From assembly GCF_026262505.1 (NCBI RefSeq), contig NC_067206.1, positions 11,551,507-11,615,506 of the forward strand: DNA of 64,000 bases, read 5' to 3'. Numbering within the stretch: the stretch's first letter is position 1; each line of letters starts with the position of its first letter. The position numbers and the translations under genes were made by a program. This document shows positions 19,520 to 29,614 of the stretch, piece by piece. The DNA is from Trichomonas vaginalis G3. Its lineage: Eukaryota; Parabasalia; Trichomonadida; Trichomonadidae. The notes below the pieces were generated by a model that searched no databases, had not been told where the DNA came from, and saw only the letters and a program-made list of their open reading frames with translations.

Positions 19520-21237
19520 ATGTCGAAAGATATTGCTCCATGAGAGAAATACAACACAACCGACAACTCATTATGCAAGCTCTAAATAAGAAACAACAAA
19601 CTTTTCAAACTATTCTAAGATATCTGAGTCATTGAAAGAAGGAAACTTAAAACTGACATTAAACCCAATGACAGATGAGTTTCTGTTTCAGACAATAAGA
19701 ACATACTGTCTGTATAAATCCAACAAAAGGAACTTTAAACGAGAAACCTATAATGAACTTCTTTTGAAAGCAGATGTTGACAACAAAGCTGACAAAGAAT
19801 ATGTAGACGATGCAATAGCAAAAAGAAGAAAGAGCTAACAATGCTTATGCAACAAAAGAACATACTCATCCTGAACTAGCAGACAAAACATATGTTGACA
19901 ATAAAATGTCAAGTGAAGTGACAAGAGCTGAAAACGAATATTCTAAAAAGACTCATACACCATTCTAATTCTGAAATAACAGACTTACAAGAAACCTTAA
20001 ACAGTAAAGTGCCGTTGGACATACACATACCATTGCAAATATTACAAACTTACAAGAAACCTTAAACAGTAAAAGTGACGTTGGACATACACATACCATT
20101 GCAAATATTACAAACTTACAAGAAACCTTAAACAGGAAAGTGACGTTGGACATACACATCACCTTCTGAAATAACAGACTTAAAGTTAGCCTTGAAAGAA
20201 AGCAGATAAAACATAATGTCAATGAAATATACCAAGTTGATAGGAACAACGAAAAAATATTGAACTATTGTTGGTGACTTTTCTGTCATGAAGAAAACAA
20301 ATATTTTAGATGGGAGTTTGTACACTCTTAAAAATGGTATACGGTATAAACTCATTCCGAAAAATAACAATGAAATGTATGTAGGCTATATAAAGAATAA
20401 TGGTACACAAGTTAAGTTCCATTAGACAAAACTGCTACTTAAACTTAATGGAGACGAACAAAAGAAATATTTAAGAGTTTATGAAATGACAGATATGACA
20501 TGCCTGACCCAGCTCCAGCACCATATTATTATGACTATGGAGATGACGTCAGAACACCACATGTAGATGAACAAAGCTAACATTATATTTAGATTTTTAT
20601 AGATATAAAAGATATAATGCAATAGAAAAAACGAGAATAGTATACTATTATGACAGATGACAGAAATAATATTATAGTCAAGACTTTACCTACCCTGAAA
20701 AACATAAGATTATATTATAAAAAAATATTCTGACACAAACCAGAAGAAACCTGAAATAGTTGCACTATATTTAAGTTCAAAAGAGACAATCCTATAATGT
20801 CTCATATGTTTGATTTAATGAACCCAGTAGGTTTCTATTTACATCTATGGAAGCAAGAGGTCCTCAAGTAATGTTTGGTGTTGGGCATGGAACAAATAGT
20901 CGACAGGTTTTTGTATTGTGCAAACTCTTCAAAGGAAACAGGTGGAAGTAAAACGATTTTCAGGTGAAAATTTACCTGCACACAGTCACTACATAGATTT
21001 AAGTACATCTCAAGCAGGTTGGCATAAGCATAGATATTGGGATTGGTCAGGAATGACAAAAGGTAAAGGATATGATGTTAAAGACGACGTTAAGTTTGCT
21101 ATAAATTGTTACTGGGATGACACCAGGGAGAAGGAAACCATACACATTTCGTTTCAGGATATACGCAAACAACGGGACAAAGTAAAGAATACATGCCACC
21201 TTACATGACAGTTTACGCATGGTATAGAATTGCTTAG
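19520..21237 (+). pseudogene. Tail-fibre-like protein with repeats and phage-collar-type C-terminus
   Basis: The locus shows a short N-terminal region, then Lys/Asp-rich coiled segments with KADVDNKADKEYVDDAIAK, then 22-residue repeats bearing GHTHTIANITNLQETLNSK, then GENLPAHSHYIDLSTSQAG, and it ends MPPYMTVYAWYRIA. GHTH repeats and the ENLPAHSH / MPPY...AWYR ending are typical of phage tail fibres and collar-domain proteins, which form trimeric host-binding fibres. On a Polinton it could be a receptor-binding spike of the virion. The stop overlaps that of the integrase on the other strand by a few bases. Broken, with several breaks. Confidence 0.65.
19983..20180 (+). repeat. 66-base direct repeats in the fibre-like gene (about 3 units)
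   Basis: ACTTACAAGAAACCTTAAAC begins units at 19,983, 20,048 and 20,114. A 66-base period equals 22 codons, so the repeat is a protein-level tandem repeat of the fibre shaft rather than a DNA satellite. Confidence 0.7.
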
Positions 21238-22191
21238 TCGTCATTTTCAACTTCTTTAGCATATTCGTCAGGAGTTGTCTTATATTTGTTAGGAATTGTC
21301 TTTGAAAGTATACCACCTTGAACTTTGACAAGTTTGAAACGAGGTCTGACAATAGTAGTTTTATCTTCTGCTTGCAGTGTGTACATTTTGCCATGTTTGC
21401 CTAAAACTTCATAATATTCTCTTGTATACTTTCTTCTATTTTTACGAACACGAATGTGAGTACCTGTCGAGTTCCCATTGTTGTCATAGTCAATAGTATT
21501 TTCATATGGGTCGCGTTTAGGTATTTCTATTTTTACTTTGTCACCTTTCTGAAGTTTTGAAGCCCGGCATTCTTTCTTGTTTGTCTCTTTTGACTAAATT
21601 ATTAAATATATAGTCTTTCTCTAAGTCAGGGTTGTTTTTCATTTTTCGGGGAGTGGTTTCCCAAACCTTTTTGTTTACGGCTATTGTAAATATTTAAAAC
21701 TTGTCTCATCTTTGCCATGGAGAAGTGTCTATATTGTCGTCATATGACATTTCATTTGCTTCACCACCTTGTGGTTGGTTTAAGTCTCTTAACATTTTTA
21801 TACAACCGTCAATGACACCAAGAGCAGAATGGTTTTGGTCGACAATGAAATATTGGTTTACATTTTTTGAACGCAGATAGTTTTTTACATCATCTGATTT
21901 GAAAGAACTTTCACAGTCAGATGTCAGTTTTGTTGGATGGTATTTGTCAACGAATATTGTCAAAGCAGTTTTCACATCTAAAATATTTTTGGACCATAAT
22001 GGTATGGCTTCACAGTATCTTGTGTTTTGACCGACAAATATTAACCAGTATGGTGGTCCATCTTCTCTATACCTCGGAATGTTTTCCAAGATATCCATAA
22101 ACCAAGCATTTGGTGTTGAACTAAAGATTTTTATCATGAGTGCTTTTTTTGTTGCTTTAGAAACATAGGGGTCCTTGTTTGGATTCGTCAT
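21234..22191 (-). pseudogene. Polinton (retroviral-type) integrase
   Basis: The catalytic core segment has AWFMDILENI, a central strand-helix with LTSDCESSFKSDDVKNYL, and NHSALGVIDGCIKMLRDL, the order of the rve fold used by Polintons. A second open segment has the basic C-terminal domain (KVKIEIPKRDPYENT and RKNRRKYTREYYEVLGKHGK), an SH3/chromo-like DNA-binding module. It inserts the element into host DNA, making short target duplications. It diverges from the gene at 22,208. Broken, with few breaks. Confidence 0.82.
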
Positions 22192-22207
22192 TTTTAACCT
22201 ATAAGAA

Positions 22208-22609
22208 ATGGGTTTATTTGGCGCATTAGCAGGAGTTGCATCCAGATTTTTGCCCGCAGTGGGAACAATAGCCAGAGGTGTATTTGGAGTTGGAAGGAAG
22301 ATTTTGAGTACATTAGGTATACTTAAAGAGAAAGCACAACCTATTATACAAACTGTACAGAAAGGTTGGGATGTAGCACGAGATGCAACAAATCTTATTC
22401 CAAATCCTGAAACAAGAGGAAAAGTTCAAGGATGGATGGACAATGTAGGAAGACAAGCAGGAAACTATTATAACAAAGCAAATGACTACTATAACCAAGC
22501 AGGACACTATATGGACCAAGGTGAAAGATTCTTTAACAGAGGATATAACCATGCACAACAATGGGTAAACAATAACCAACCTCAACCGCCTCAAACGTGG
22601 GGAATGTAA
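22208..22609 (+). CDS. Glycine-rich amphipathic protein, candidate minor virion protein (133 aa)
   Basis: A whole frame. The N-terminal third is small and hydrophobic (MGLFGALAGVASRFLPAVGT), the middle is helical with VQKGWDVARDATNLI, and the C-terminal third is Tyr/Asn/Gln-rich (NKANDYYNQAGHYMDQG). The N-terminus resembles membrane-lytic capsid cement proteins such as adenovirus pVI in plan only. It starts 16 bases from the integrase start on the other strand, so they share a promoter. Confidence 0.5.
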   Translation: MGLFGALAGVASRFLPAVGTIARGVFGVGRKILSTLGILKEKAQPIIQTVQKGWDVARDATNLIPNPETRGKVQGWMDNVGRQAGNYYNKANDYYNQAGHYMDQGERFFNRGYNHAQQWVNNNQPQPPQTWGM

Positions 22610-22613
22610 AGTT

Positions 22614-22632
22614 TTTTACTGAGATGAAATGA
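22614..22632 (+). promoter_or_regulatory. Repeated leader, copy A
   Basis: TTTTACTGAGATGAAATGA directly precedes and includes the ATG of the 50-residue gene. The same 19 bases recur at 22,786-22,804 at the next start. Identity over the leader but not in the following codons suggests a promoter or mRNA leader motif. Confidence 0.5.
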
Positions 22633-22781
22633 ACAATGCAGCATTGAGACAAATAAGTTCAAGATGGATTTGTCGGCTTCCAGCAGTTACACAACGTGTT
22701 TGTCAAGTTCTTCCTATACCTCAGGAAGTTTTAGACCGACTTAAAAAACAACAACAACCAGTTGAAAACAAACCAAACTAA
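22629..22781 (+). CDS. Small hypothetical element protein (50 aa)
   Basis: A complete short frame, basic and Gln-rich (ISSRWICRLPAVTQRVCQVL, then a KKQQQP tail). It sits between two genes of the same strand, 19 bases from each neighbour, and carries the repeated leader. Function unknown. Confidence 0.45.
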   Translation: MNNAALRQISSRWICRLPAVTQRVCQVLPIPQEVLDRLKKQQQPVENKPN

Positions 22782-22785
22782 ATTT

Positions 22786-22804
22786 TTTTACTGAGATGAA
22801 ATGA
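22786..22804 (+). promoter_or_regulatory. Repeated leader, copy B
   Basis: Exact second copy of the 19-base leader, ending in the ATG of the next locus at 22,801. Confidence 0.5.
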
Positions 22805-23385
22805 CCGAAGAAGTTGAAACGGTAGATTTGACACCACAAACAAAAAGTTCAGAACCATTGTCAAAACCTGTCAAAAGAACTTACAGATGAAGAGAAAAAT
22901 TCAATAATAGAAAGTGCCAGGTCTGGAAATCAAACCCTAACTATAAAGTCACTTTTCATAGAAATGGAACGGCTAGTATCTCAAAAAAGAAACAGACTCT
23001 CACAAATAAAATATTGAAGTCTGAAGGAGCTTTCGAGACAACAGATGGAAAAGTTTACTTCACTGACCAACAGTTCATTATAGAACATCTCATTGACTTA
23101 GAGTCGAAATATTCTAAACTTTACAAAAACACAAAAAGTTGAAAGGAAAACAAAAACAAATGGCATATGATATTTATGAAGATGTTGACAACACAACTGT
23201 TCCTGCAAGGTGAAGTAAAGTCAGAGGAACCGAAAAGTGACGAAAAACCGATAGAAGAAGAGAAACCAAAAACTGAAGATAAACCAAAACCAAAGTTTAG
23301 TTTGGAAACTAAACCAAGTCAACCTTCATTAGCTGGTATGGGTTGGCGTCAAAGACTTATGGCAGCAGGTGGTTATGTTAAGTAA
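22801..23385 (+). pseudogene. Acidic Lys/Glu/Pro-rich element protein(s)
   Basis: Open segments begin MTEEVETVDLTPQTKSSEPL. After a second ATG near 23,160 there is a charged low-complexity run of KSEEPKSDEKP type, ending in AGMGWRQRLMAAGGYVK. Whether this is one gene or two is unclear. The last part is shared with copy 3 at 50,384-50,606. It ends 30 bases before the polymerase start. Broken. Confidence 0.4.
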
Positions 23386-23415
23386 AGAAAAAAATATTTT
23401 TTTTTTTTTATAAAA

Positions 23416-25560
23416 ATGCCCCATATAGAATGGATAGAAGGTCTGCTAGAATAAAAGCAGAGTTGCAAAGATATGGTTGGAGAGTTTCGAAGAAGTTTAA
23501 ATATAGGAAGGGAAGACCATAAAAGTCTATGACAAATTGTCTGGTCTGCTAACGAAATGGATTGGAAACAGCAACGTGCCAATTATCCAAACAGACTAGA
23601 GAGGTTAGAAGAAGAACGTCTTAATGGAACATGCCTTTCGATGTTAGTGAACCTCGAGTTGAAGGACACGACGGCTTTGCCAGATTCTACTGGAAACATG
23701 ACGAACAGTTGCATCCTTTGAGAAGGAAAAAAGGTAGTGCAGAGGATGGTCATGCTCCCATGGAAAGAACAAGATATGCATATGAAAAGTATCGTGAAGT
23801 TAGAAGTCAAATTACATCTGGTCGAACCTTTACAGTAAACTTTGACGAAGGAAAGAACAAAGAAGGCTTCATGGGAGTACTTGCTGCAATTCAAGACGGA
23901 AATAAGAAAGGACACAATCTCAGATTGACCATAACAGATTTGGATGGTCACATTTACTATGCACATGGCAATGAACAAACAGCCGCAAAACTTCTTGACG
24001 CTTTCAAGACTACAAAGAGAGAACAAATGGTTGACTCCGACTCAGACATTTTGAATGCAATTGAAGGAATTGCAAGTGTCAAGTTCGAATGGTACCAACC
24101 TAACCCTCAAGCAGTCAGACAACATGCTGGATACTTCCCGTTCAGAAATAAGTCTGACATTGACTTGACAAGGTATGGAATTTACAATTCAATTGAAACA
24201 ATTGTCAATGAACCTTGTATTCTTACATGTCTCAGGAACTCTGGTCTTGTTACAGAAGAGAAGATGAAGTATCTTGAGTCATGTGTGAAGACAAGGTACA
24301 TTCTCAGAGGTCAATTGGCAAAAATTGCACCGTTGGCAAATGTCAATATCCGAGTCAACATACCTACAGCTAAAGGTTCTTCACATGACGACTATGTTGT
24401 TGAGTTCAATTTACCATGGTTGAAGATTGCAATTGTCCACAACCACTTCATGTTGAACGAAAGTCTTACAAACCCATTGTTCGGAAAAGGCAAGTGCAAC
24501 ATTGTCAGAGCTGTAAACATTCTTTCGAGAAAGGTTTGTTGGAACCAATTCCAGATGACAAGCTGACAGAAACTTTTGTACCAAAAACGAAACAAACTTT
24601 TCATTGTTAGCAAGACCAAAATTGTTCCAGACAAAGTTCTAGTACAAAAGAAGTACACAATTCCAAAAGGAGTTGGATTGTTCGGATACCAACCTGAACC
24701 AGAAGAACTTCCAATGAGGTTGCAAGAACTTCAAGATGCTATAAACAAACTTCCATTGAGACATCCAATTGACGTCAAATTGTATTGGAGAGCATCTGAG
24801 TTAGTCAGAAGGTTTTATATGAAACAGGTTGCTTCGACGATGTTTATGAGATAACAGGAGAAGTTTCTCAGAAGATAAGAGACTCACTTGAATTTCCACA
24901 AACTGGACCAATTGGTTGTGACAAGTTCGACTCAAACGAAAAGATATACTATGTCGACCTTAACGCTGCATACATGAGTTTGTCCAATATATTCCGACTG
25001 GAATTCCAAACGAAGATGGTGAGTTCCGGGAAGGAACTATACAGTTGGAAAAAGTCATACAACAACTGTATGATATTAGGAAAGCTTCAAACCCCAAACT
25101 TGCAATGACACTCAAATTGCTTATGAATTCGACATGGGGATATTCCATTAAGAAACCTCAAGAGATGAAGAGTAAACATTATGAGAAGGTCGACAACTTT
25201 GTTGAAAGGTTTTCTCCTTTTGTTTTGAAGTACGAATTCACTCAAGGTCAAAGTGGCTTAGTAACCACATTAAAACCTATTGTCGAACATTGTCTTACCC
25301 TCAGTTCGCAAAGGCAGTCCTTGACAACTACAACAAATTCTTCTCCGAAGTCAAATCCAAAGTGAAGGTTTACTATGAGAACATTGACGCACTCATGACG
25401 AACGAAGAAGGTACAACAAACTCATTGAAATGGGTTAGTCGGTGAGAAGATGGGTCAATTCAAAATTGGACAAAATTTTCACCGAAGTTCATGTCCTCTC
25501 CAAGCGTAAGTACTGGGGCATACTTGAAGAGGCACAGAAATAAAACATTGCATGAAATAA
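23416..25560 (+). pseudogene. Protein-primed-type family B DNA polymerase, copy 1
   Basis: Counterpart of the whole gene at 50,637-52,790 and nearly identical to it. Broken, with several breaks. It would replicate the element from its ends. The start follows an A/T module ending TTTATAAAAATG. Motifs are described under copy 3. Confidence 0.85.
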
Positions 25561-25583
25561 AATAATTTTTATTCGAATTTGAA

Positions 25584-25888
25584 TTAAAATGTGGGAATTC
25601 TGGGAACGGGAAAGGCTTATTTACTTGAGGAACAGGTAAAGGTGGTGGAGGTGGAGGTGGTGGCAACCAGTCCATTTTATATTCCTTCCTAGCTAATTTC
25701 CTTTTAATTTCATGGTCGCCCTCGGAGTCTTTGAATCGGACAGGTCGAGTTACACCATTCTTGGTCTCAAACTCATATATAACCTGTTTGTCTGTATTTT
25801 CATCGACTATGGCCACGAGACACAAACATTGACCAAACGGACAAAAAGTGTCATTTGGATGGTCACGCAGCCAATCGCATTCGAGCAC
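25584..25888 (-). CDS. Small Pro-rich element protein
   Basis: Minus-strand frame with a Cys-containing start (CDWLRDHPNDTFCPFG), a beta-rich part (DKQVIYEFETKNGVTRPVRF), a basic helix and a run of eight prolines near the C-terminus. It is convergent with the polymerase. The 5' end is uncertain because copy 3 differs there. Function unknown. Confidence 0.45.
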
Positions 25889-26090
25889 TTCGAAGAAGCC
25901 TTACGTTCCAAGGGAGAGGGTGTCTGGTGCAAGGCAGAGGTCATGAAAACTCTACGAGCAGTACATCCTCAATGCCTGGGAGGACAAATCGTCCTTGGAT
26001 TGGCAATTCTACCAACTCCTCTGGGACGACCTCCTACGCAACTGGATAACGAAAGAGCCCAATTCAAAGGTAGGGAACTAATTTTGCAAA
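25859..26090 (+). pseudogene. Small Trp/Leu-rich element gene, plus strand
   Basis: Plus-strand segments read like coding sequence (FEHFEEALRSKGEGVWCKAE; later WEDKSSLDWQFYQLLWDDLL). They lie head-to-head with, and partly over, the Pro-rich gene. No family recognised. Status uncertain. Confidence 0.3.
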
Positions 26091-26173
26091 TTACCCTTAA
26101 TTTAACATACTTTCCAAATAAACACCTAAATTACTTGGGGTTTCCCCCTAAAATAAAATTTTTTTACTCTTAG

Positions 26174-26853
26174 AACCACTCGAGGTTCTCCTTACGGTTG
26201 TTGAGCTGTCACCGTCAATGTGTCTGACCTTCGTCTTCTTGCCTGGATTGGAACCCATTGAATTGCGACAAGCTTGCCCATGGAGATTGAACCGCGATCC
26301 GAAGGTTAAGGTTCAAGTGTCCCAAGTTGTTGAGGACTGGGGTAAGAACCTTGCCTGTCGCCTTGTTGCGATTTGTATGTATGGGTTAGGTGGAAATTTC
26401 GTAACCGTCATCGGCAACAAGGGTTGCCCATGTAGCGGCTTCGGAACTTCTTCGTGTTTCTCTTCTTCCTCTTCTTCCTCTTCTTCCTCGACAATTCCTT
26501 CTTCAATTTGGTACTCCCACGAAGTACGGTGTTGCATGTTCTGTCCTTTCCGAGTACCTTCCAGATGGCGTCTATCTCTTCGAAGAAACGGTAGATGAGT
26601 CTGCAAGGTCTCGGTTTTCTCTCTCGTAATTGCGCAAGGTTTCCGTGAAATCGTTCAGGCATTTCTCATTGGAAGCTTTTCATGCAGGACATCGCTTTGA
26701 GATTGGTCATCTCTGTCATAAGACTACTTTGGAGAGTCTTAATGGTGTTTTCAGATGAGCTTTCAATGGGCAATTTGAATTTTGAACTGGGCGCTTGTCT
26801 GGCAACCTTGAAAACATCTGCCATTGTGTTCGGCTTCGGTGCTTGTTTGACAT
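26174..26853 (-). pseudogene. Coiled-coil protein with acidic run
   Basis: In copy 3 the start reads MSEQAPKPNTMADVLSRLPD and continues into a long helical, probably coiled-coil part. Further along are LIYRFFEEIDAIWKVLGK and a run of glutamates made by a TCTTCCTCT microsatellite (26,461-26,488). Possibly a structural or scaffold protein; inference only. Broken. Confidence 0.45.
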
Positions 26854-26884
26854 CGAAAAATGAAGTGGTTTGAGAATGACGGTT

Positions 26885-27124
26885 TTACTTCAAAAAGCTT
26901 GTTATGACAGTTATGTCATACAACAAGTTTAAAATAATATCTTGTTCTTCTTCTGAACGTTTGTTGTCTCTTCCGATAAAAGTTTGGAACATGAGAACCA
27001 AAAAACGTTTTTTGAGATTGCGGAAGAGTTCAGGCAAACGTTCATATTCTGGATATGTTGGGAGCAGTTCGAAACATCTGAGCTGACTTTCGGACAAAAT
27101 TGGGACAATGTCAAACAAATTCAT
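26885..27124 (-). CDS. Small helical element protein (79 aa)
   Basis: The frame contains ILSESQLRCFELLPTYPEYE and RLPELFRNLKKRFLVLMFQT, shared in all three copies. The start is uncertain since copy 3 shows a longer N-terminus. It sits in a run of minus-strand genes. Unknown function. Confidence 0.5.
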   Translation of the reverse strand: MNLFDIVPILSESQLRCFELLPTYPEYERLPELFRNLKKRFLVLMFQTFIGRDNKRSEEEQDIILNLLYDITVITSFLK

Positions 27125-27193
27125 CTTTGGTCGGACTGCTTGAAGGTAAGTCCCTTACATGTAAGTAGCTCTGGTAAAGTCTTCTCATTTCTG

Positions 27194-27469
27194 CTAACTT
27201 TTGGAGTATAGCTTCGTAGTTTAGAAGTTTTAATTTTAATTGTCTTATTCCACTCTTGACATCTAAACGGTAACTATCCATGAGGTCAAGAGTAGCTTTG
27301 GTAGCTTTAAGTGGAGCTATCTGTTCCTTGACTCTGCAATTTTGGTTGCAATTGTGGTTTGAGCTCCTTCAAGTTCGCCGTCTATGTCGTTCTCAACGCC
27401 TTCAACCATGGCTTGAAACTCTTCATCGGTCCATTGAGATTGGTGTGGGACGAATTTAACTTGCTTCAT
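27194..27469 (-). pseudogene. Small coiled-coil element protein
   Basis: Counterpart of the open 92-residue frame in copy 3 (54,443-54,721), starting MKQVKFVPHQSQWTDEEFQA and with a charged helical C-terminal half. Function unknown; a scaffold or DNA-associated role cannot be told apart. Confidence 0.45.
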
Positions 27470-27496
27470 TCAAAAAATGAAAAAAAATGTTTTTAC

Positions 27497-27886
27497 TCAA
27501 AACGTTAAGGTTGACTGAACTGGTTGGATGTCGCCTTCACAGGTTATGTAGAACGGCTGACCCGAGAAGTGAAGGAGAGACTGAATTGCCAATTTCATAT
27601 GGGGTAGGGGGTTCTCCTTGTTTGGTATTTTTATCCAAGGACGTTTGTTTAGGAACTTAACAAGAGTTTCTCTTTTGGCGTCCTTTATGTCGTCGAAAGG
27701 AGTTTTTTCTGGTATTTGAATTGGAATTCCAGTCGAAGTCTCGAGATTCAAGGCAGCCCTTCCAGAAATAGCGGTGAACTTGACCTTGGGCTTCATTACC
27801 CTGCGCAAGTACTGCTTAACAACTTCATTTATCTCTATAAGGTAAATTGCCTCGTCAAATCCTTCTGGTATTCCGAGTCCTTCCAT
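27497..27886 (-). CDS. Hypothetical element protein (129 aa)
   Basis: I chose the ATG at 27,886 (MEGLGIPEGFDEAIYLIEIN). A longer frame to 27,997 exists, but its extension is translated from the palindrome array and is unlikely to be protein. The body has VKQYLRRVMKPKVKFTAISG and ends ITCEGDIQPVQSTLTF. Whole in copies 1 and 3. It diverges from the Pro/Tyr-rich gene at 28,155 across the palindrome array. No family recognised. Confidence 0.5.
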   Translation of the reverse strand: MEGLGIPEGFDEAIYLIEINEVVKQYLRRVMKPKVKFTAISGRAALNLETSTGIPIQIPEKTPFDDIKDAKRETLVKFLNKRPWIKIPNKENPLPHMKLAIQSLLHFSGQPFYITCEGDIQPVQSTLTF

Positions 27887-27892
27887 CCGACA

Positions 27893-28133
27893 GGAAAATA
27901 TTTTCCCGACAACTGGAAAAAATTTTCCGGACAAAGGGAAAAAATTTTCCCGACGACAGGAAGAACTCTTCCAGTTGTCCGTCCGTAAACCATTCAAATT
28001 TTCGAAAATTGAGAACTTTTTGGTCGAACTTCAGAAAAAGTTTTTCCTTCCGACAGAAAAAGTTTTTCTTCCGACAGAAAAAGTTTTTTCTTCCGACAGA
28101 AAAAGTTTTTTCTTCCGACAGAAAAATATTTTC
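27893..28133. promoter_or_regulatory. Phased array of A/T palindromes in a divergent promoter
   Basis: Near-palindromic words of the type GGAAAA-N-TTTTCC start at 27,893, 27,915, 27,937 and 27,959 (22 bp apart), then GAAAAAGTTTTTC-type words start at 28,034, 28,056, 28,077, 28,099 and 28,121 (21-22 bp apart), each preceded by CCGACA. AATTTTCGAAAATT at 27,997-28,010 is a perfect palindrome between the blocks. A 22 bp period is two helical turns, which would place a dimeric binding protein on one face of the DNA. All three copies have it (41,463-41,712 and 55,143-55,393). It may be an operator, an origin-like site or both. Confidence 0.65.
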
Positions 28134-28154
28134 CATCCCACAGGACACAAACGA

Positions 28155-28717
28155 ATGTCCGACGTCCCACCAACCGAGTCCATTCCCAAACCAGAGGAAC
28201 CTAAAGCACCAGCCCCTGCACCTCAGTTCCAGCAAGTACCTCCGATTTACTACCAATTTCCACCTCAAGGTTACTACCCACCACAAGGCTTCCCGAACTA
28301 CCCTCCTCAGCCTATGCCTTACTTCCCCAACCCTTGGATGTTTATGCAAAACCCTGCCCCACAATTCCAATCTCAATCCAAGAGAGACCAAGAGTTCGAA
28401 GAAGGTCTGAACCGTTTACGCAAAGAGTATGCTACTACCCCATGGAAGACGACAGGCTTTCAGTCTCTTCCCTCAAATCGACCGATTCGACTCGTACCAC
28501 AGATTCGGTTCGTGACCGTGAAGACTACCTCAAGCAGTCTGAGAGACTCTTCATCCTACAATCATTTACAGTTGGAGCTCTCAAGAACATGCGCAATTAC
28601 GAAGGTCAGACACCAGCTGGAGACCGCAAAACAGACGTACTCGCAAGAGCCGTCCAGCTCGTCAAAACAAAGACTGAGATAGTCGACTTCATTCTTGCAG
28701 CTTGCCCATACAAGTAA
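28155..28717 (+). pseudogene. Pro/Tyr-rich element protein, copy 1
   Basis: Counterpart of the whole 187-residue gene at 55,413-55,976, where it is described. Starts MSDVPPTESIPKPEEPKAPA. Broken. Confidence 0.55.
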
Positions 28718-28745
28718 AAAAATAAACAATTACGAGTTAAACTTT

Positions 28746-28946
28746 TTATTCTTTCTTTTCTGAGTTGTTTAGAGCTGGTTTCTCTTGTAGGAACCTTTCG
28801 TACTCTTCCATGGTCATGTAATTGCGAATTTTGTACGCAATTCCAGGTTCGTTGTTTTTGAACCTGATGTATGTAACGCTTCCATCCTCCTCAGGGAAGT
28901 AAGCTGCTAACATCTGACCAAGTTTTCTCGGTGACTCGGAGCTCAT
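28746..28946 (-). CDS. Small element protein (66 aa)
   Basis: A whole frame, nearly identical in copy 3 (56,005-56,205): SPRKLGQMLAAYFPEEDGSV, then MTMEEYERFLQEKPALNNSE. It is convergent with the Pro/Tyr-rich gene. Possibly a small DNA- or protein-binding factor; no motif is diagnostic. Confidence 0.55.
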   Translation of the reverse strand: MSSESPRKLGQMLAAYFPEEDGSVTYIRFKNNEPGIAYKIRNYMTMEEYERFLQEKPALNNSEKKE

Positions 28947-28986
28947 AAAAATGTCACTTTTTAAACGTTAAGTTTTTAGTCTTATT

Positions 28987-29181
28987 TTACCCTTTGTTTA
29001 CCCTTTGTTTGTCAAGGTAGTATTGGAGTGCAATTTCTCCAAATTCTCTGTGTCGGAGTTCTTCAGCATTTTCCAAGGTGTACCTGGAGAACTCAAAGAA
29101 GTTGTCAAGAAGATACTGCCATGCTGCTCTTCTGAGTTCGTCGGTATTTTGGAAGTGTTGCACCTTCGAGTCTTCGGACAT
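28987..29181 (-). CDS. Small helical element protein (64 aa)
   Basis: Reads MSEDSKVQHFQNTDELRRAA, then FFEFSRYTLENAEELRHREF. Amphipathic and probably all helical. Head-to-head with the membrane protein gene at 29,225, 43 bases apart. Unknown function. Confidence 0.5.
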   Translation of the reverse strand: MSEDSKVQHFQNTDELRRAAWQYLLDNFFEFSRYTLENAEELRHREFGEIALQYYLDKQRVNKG

Positions 29182-29224
29182 GAAAAAATGACACTTTTTC
29201 TATTAAACCGTTTTGGCATTTCTC

Positions 29225-29404
29225 ATGAGTGAGTATAGTTCTGCCGAACCATTGGAAGAGAAGAAGTACCCTTGCTGGCAAAAGACAAAAATAGTTGCCT
29301 TAGTTGTCATTGCAATTGTACTCGTAATTGAATTCATTGTACTTCTCTTCACGTACATAAAACTCAGCAATGGTATTTGCTTTAAGAAGCTACCATCTTA
29401 CTAA
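29225..29404 (+). CDS. Small single-pass membrane protein (59 aa)
   Basis: I chose the second ATG (MSEYSSAEPLEEKKYPCWQK); an in-frame ATG four codons upstream is possible. Residues about 21-43 form a strongly hydrophobic Ile/Val/Leu helix, with an acidic N-terminal side and a short basic tail, so a type III-like single-pass topology is likely. Identical in copy 3. It could be a virion-membrane or host-membrane protein. Confidence 0.6.
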   Translation: MSEYSSAEPLEEKKYPCWQKTKIVALVVIAIVLVIEFIVLLFTYIKLSNGICFKKLPSY

Positions 29405-29614
29405 GACTAAACACTTAGATTTTTCAAGCTTGACTTTTTACAATTTGAATTTTGTTGCTGAATTCAGTAAAAATAATGTTTAGGTGAAGTGGTGAGATCT
29501 AACCTCATTTCTACCCTCATTTCTACCCTCTTGAATTTTCATGAATTTTCCCGAAATAAAAAATAAAGTTATTTTTATTTTTTTTATTTTTTTATCCGGA
29601 ATATAAAGACAGAT

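Noticed and set aside
21706-22191. LTR retrotransposon integrase
   Set aside because: No reverse transcriptase, protease or LTRs are nearby; the neighbours are Polinton polymerase and capsid genes.
27887-27997. 37-residue N-terminal extension of the gene at 27,497
   Set aside because: The extension is translated from the A/T palindrome array; the ATG at 27,886 gives a start outside the array.
27855-28391. Long minus-strand and plus-strand Phe/Lys-rich frames across the palindrome array
   Set aside because: Low-complexity translations of the 22 bp repeat and antisense of the Pro/Tyr-rich gene.
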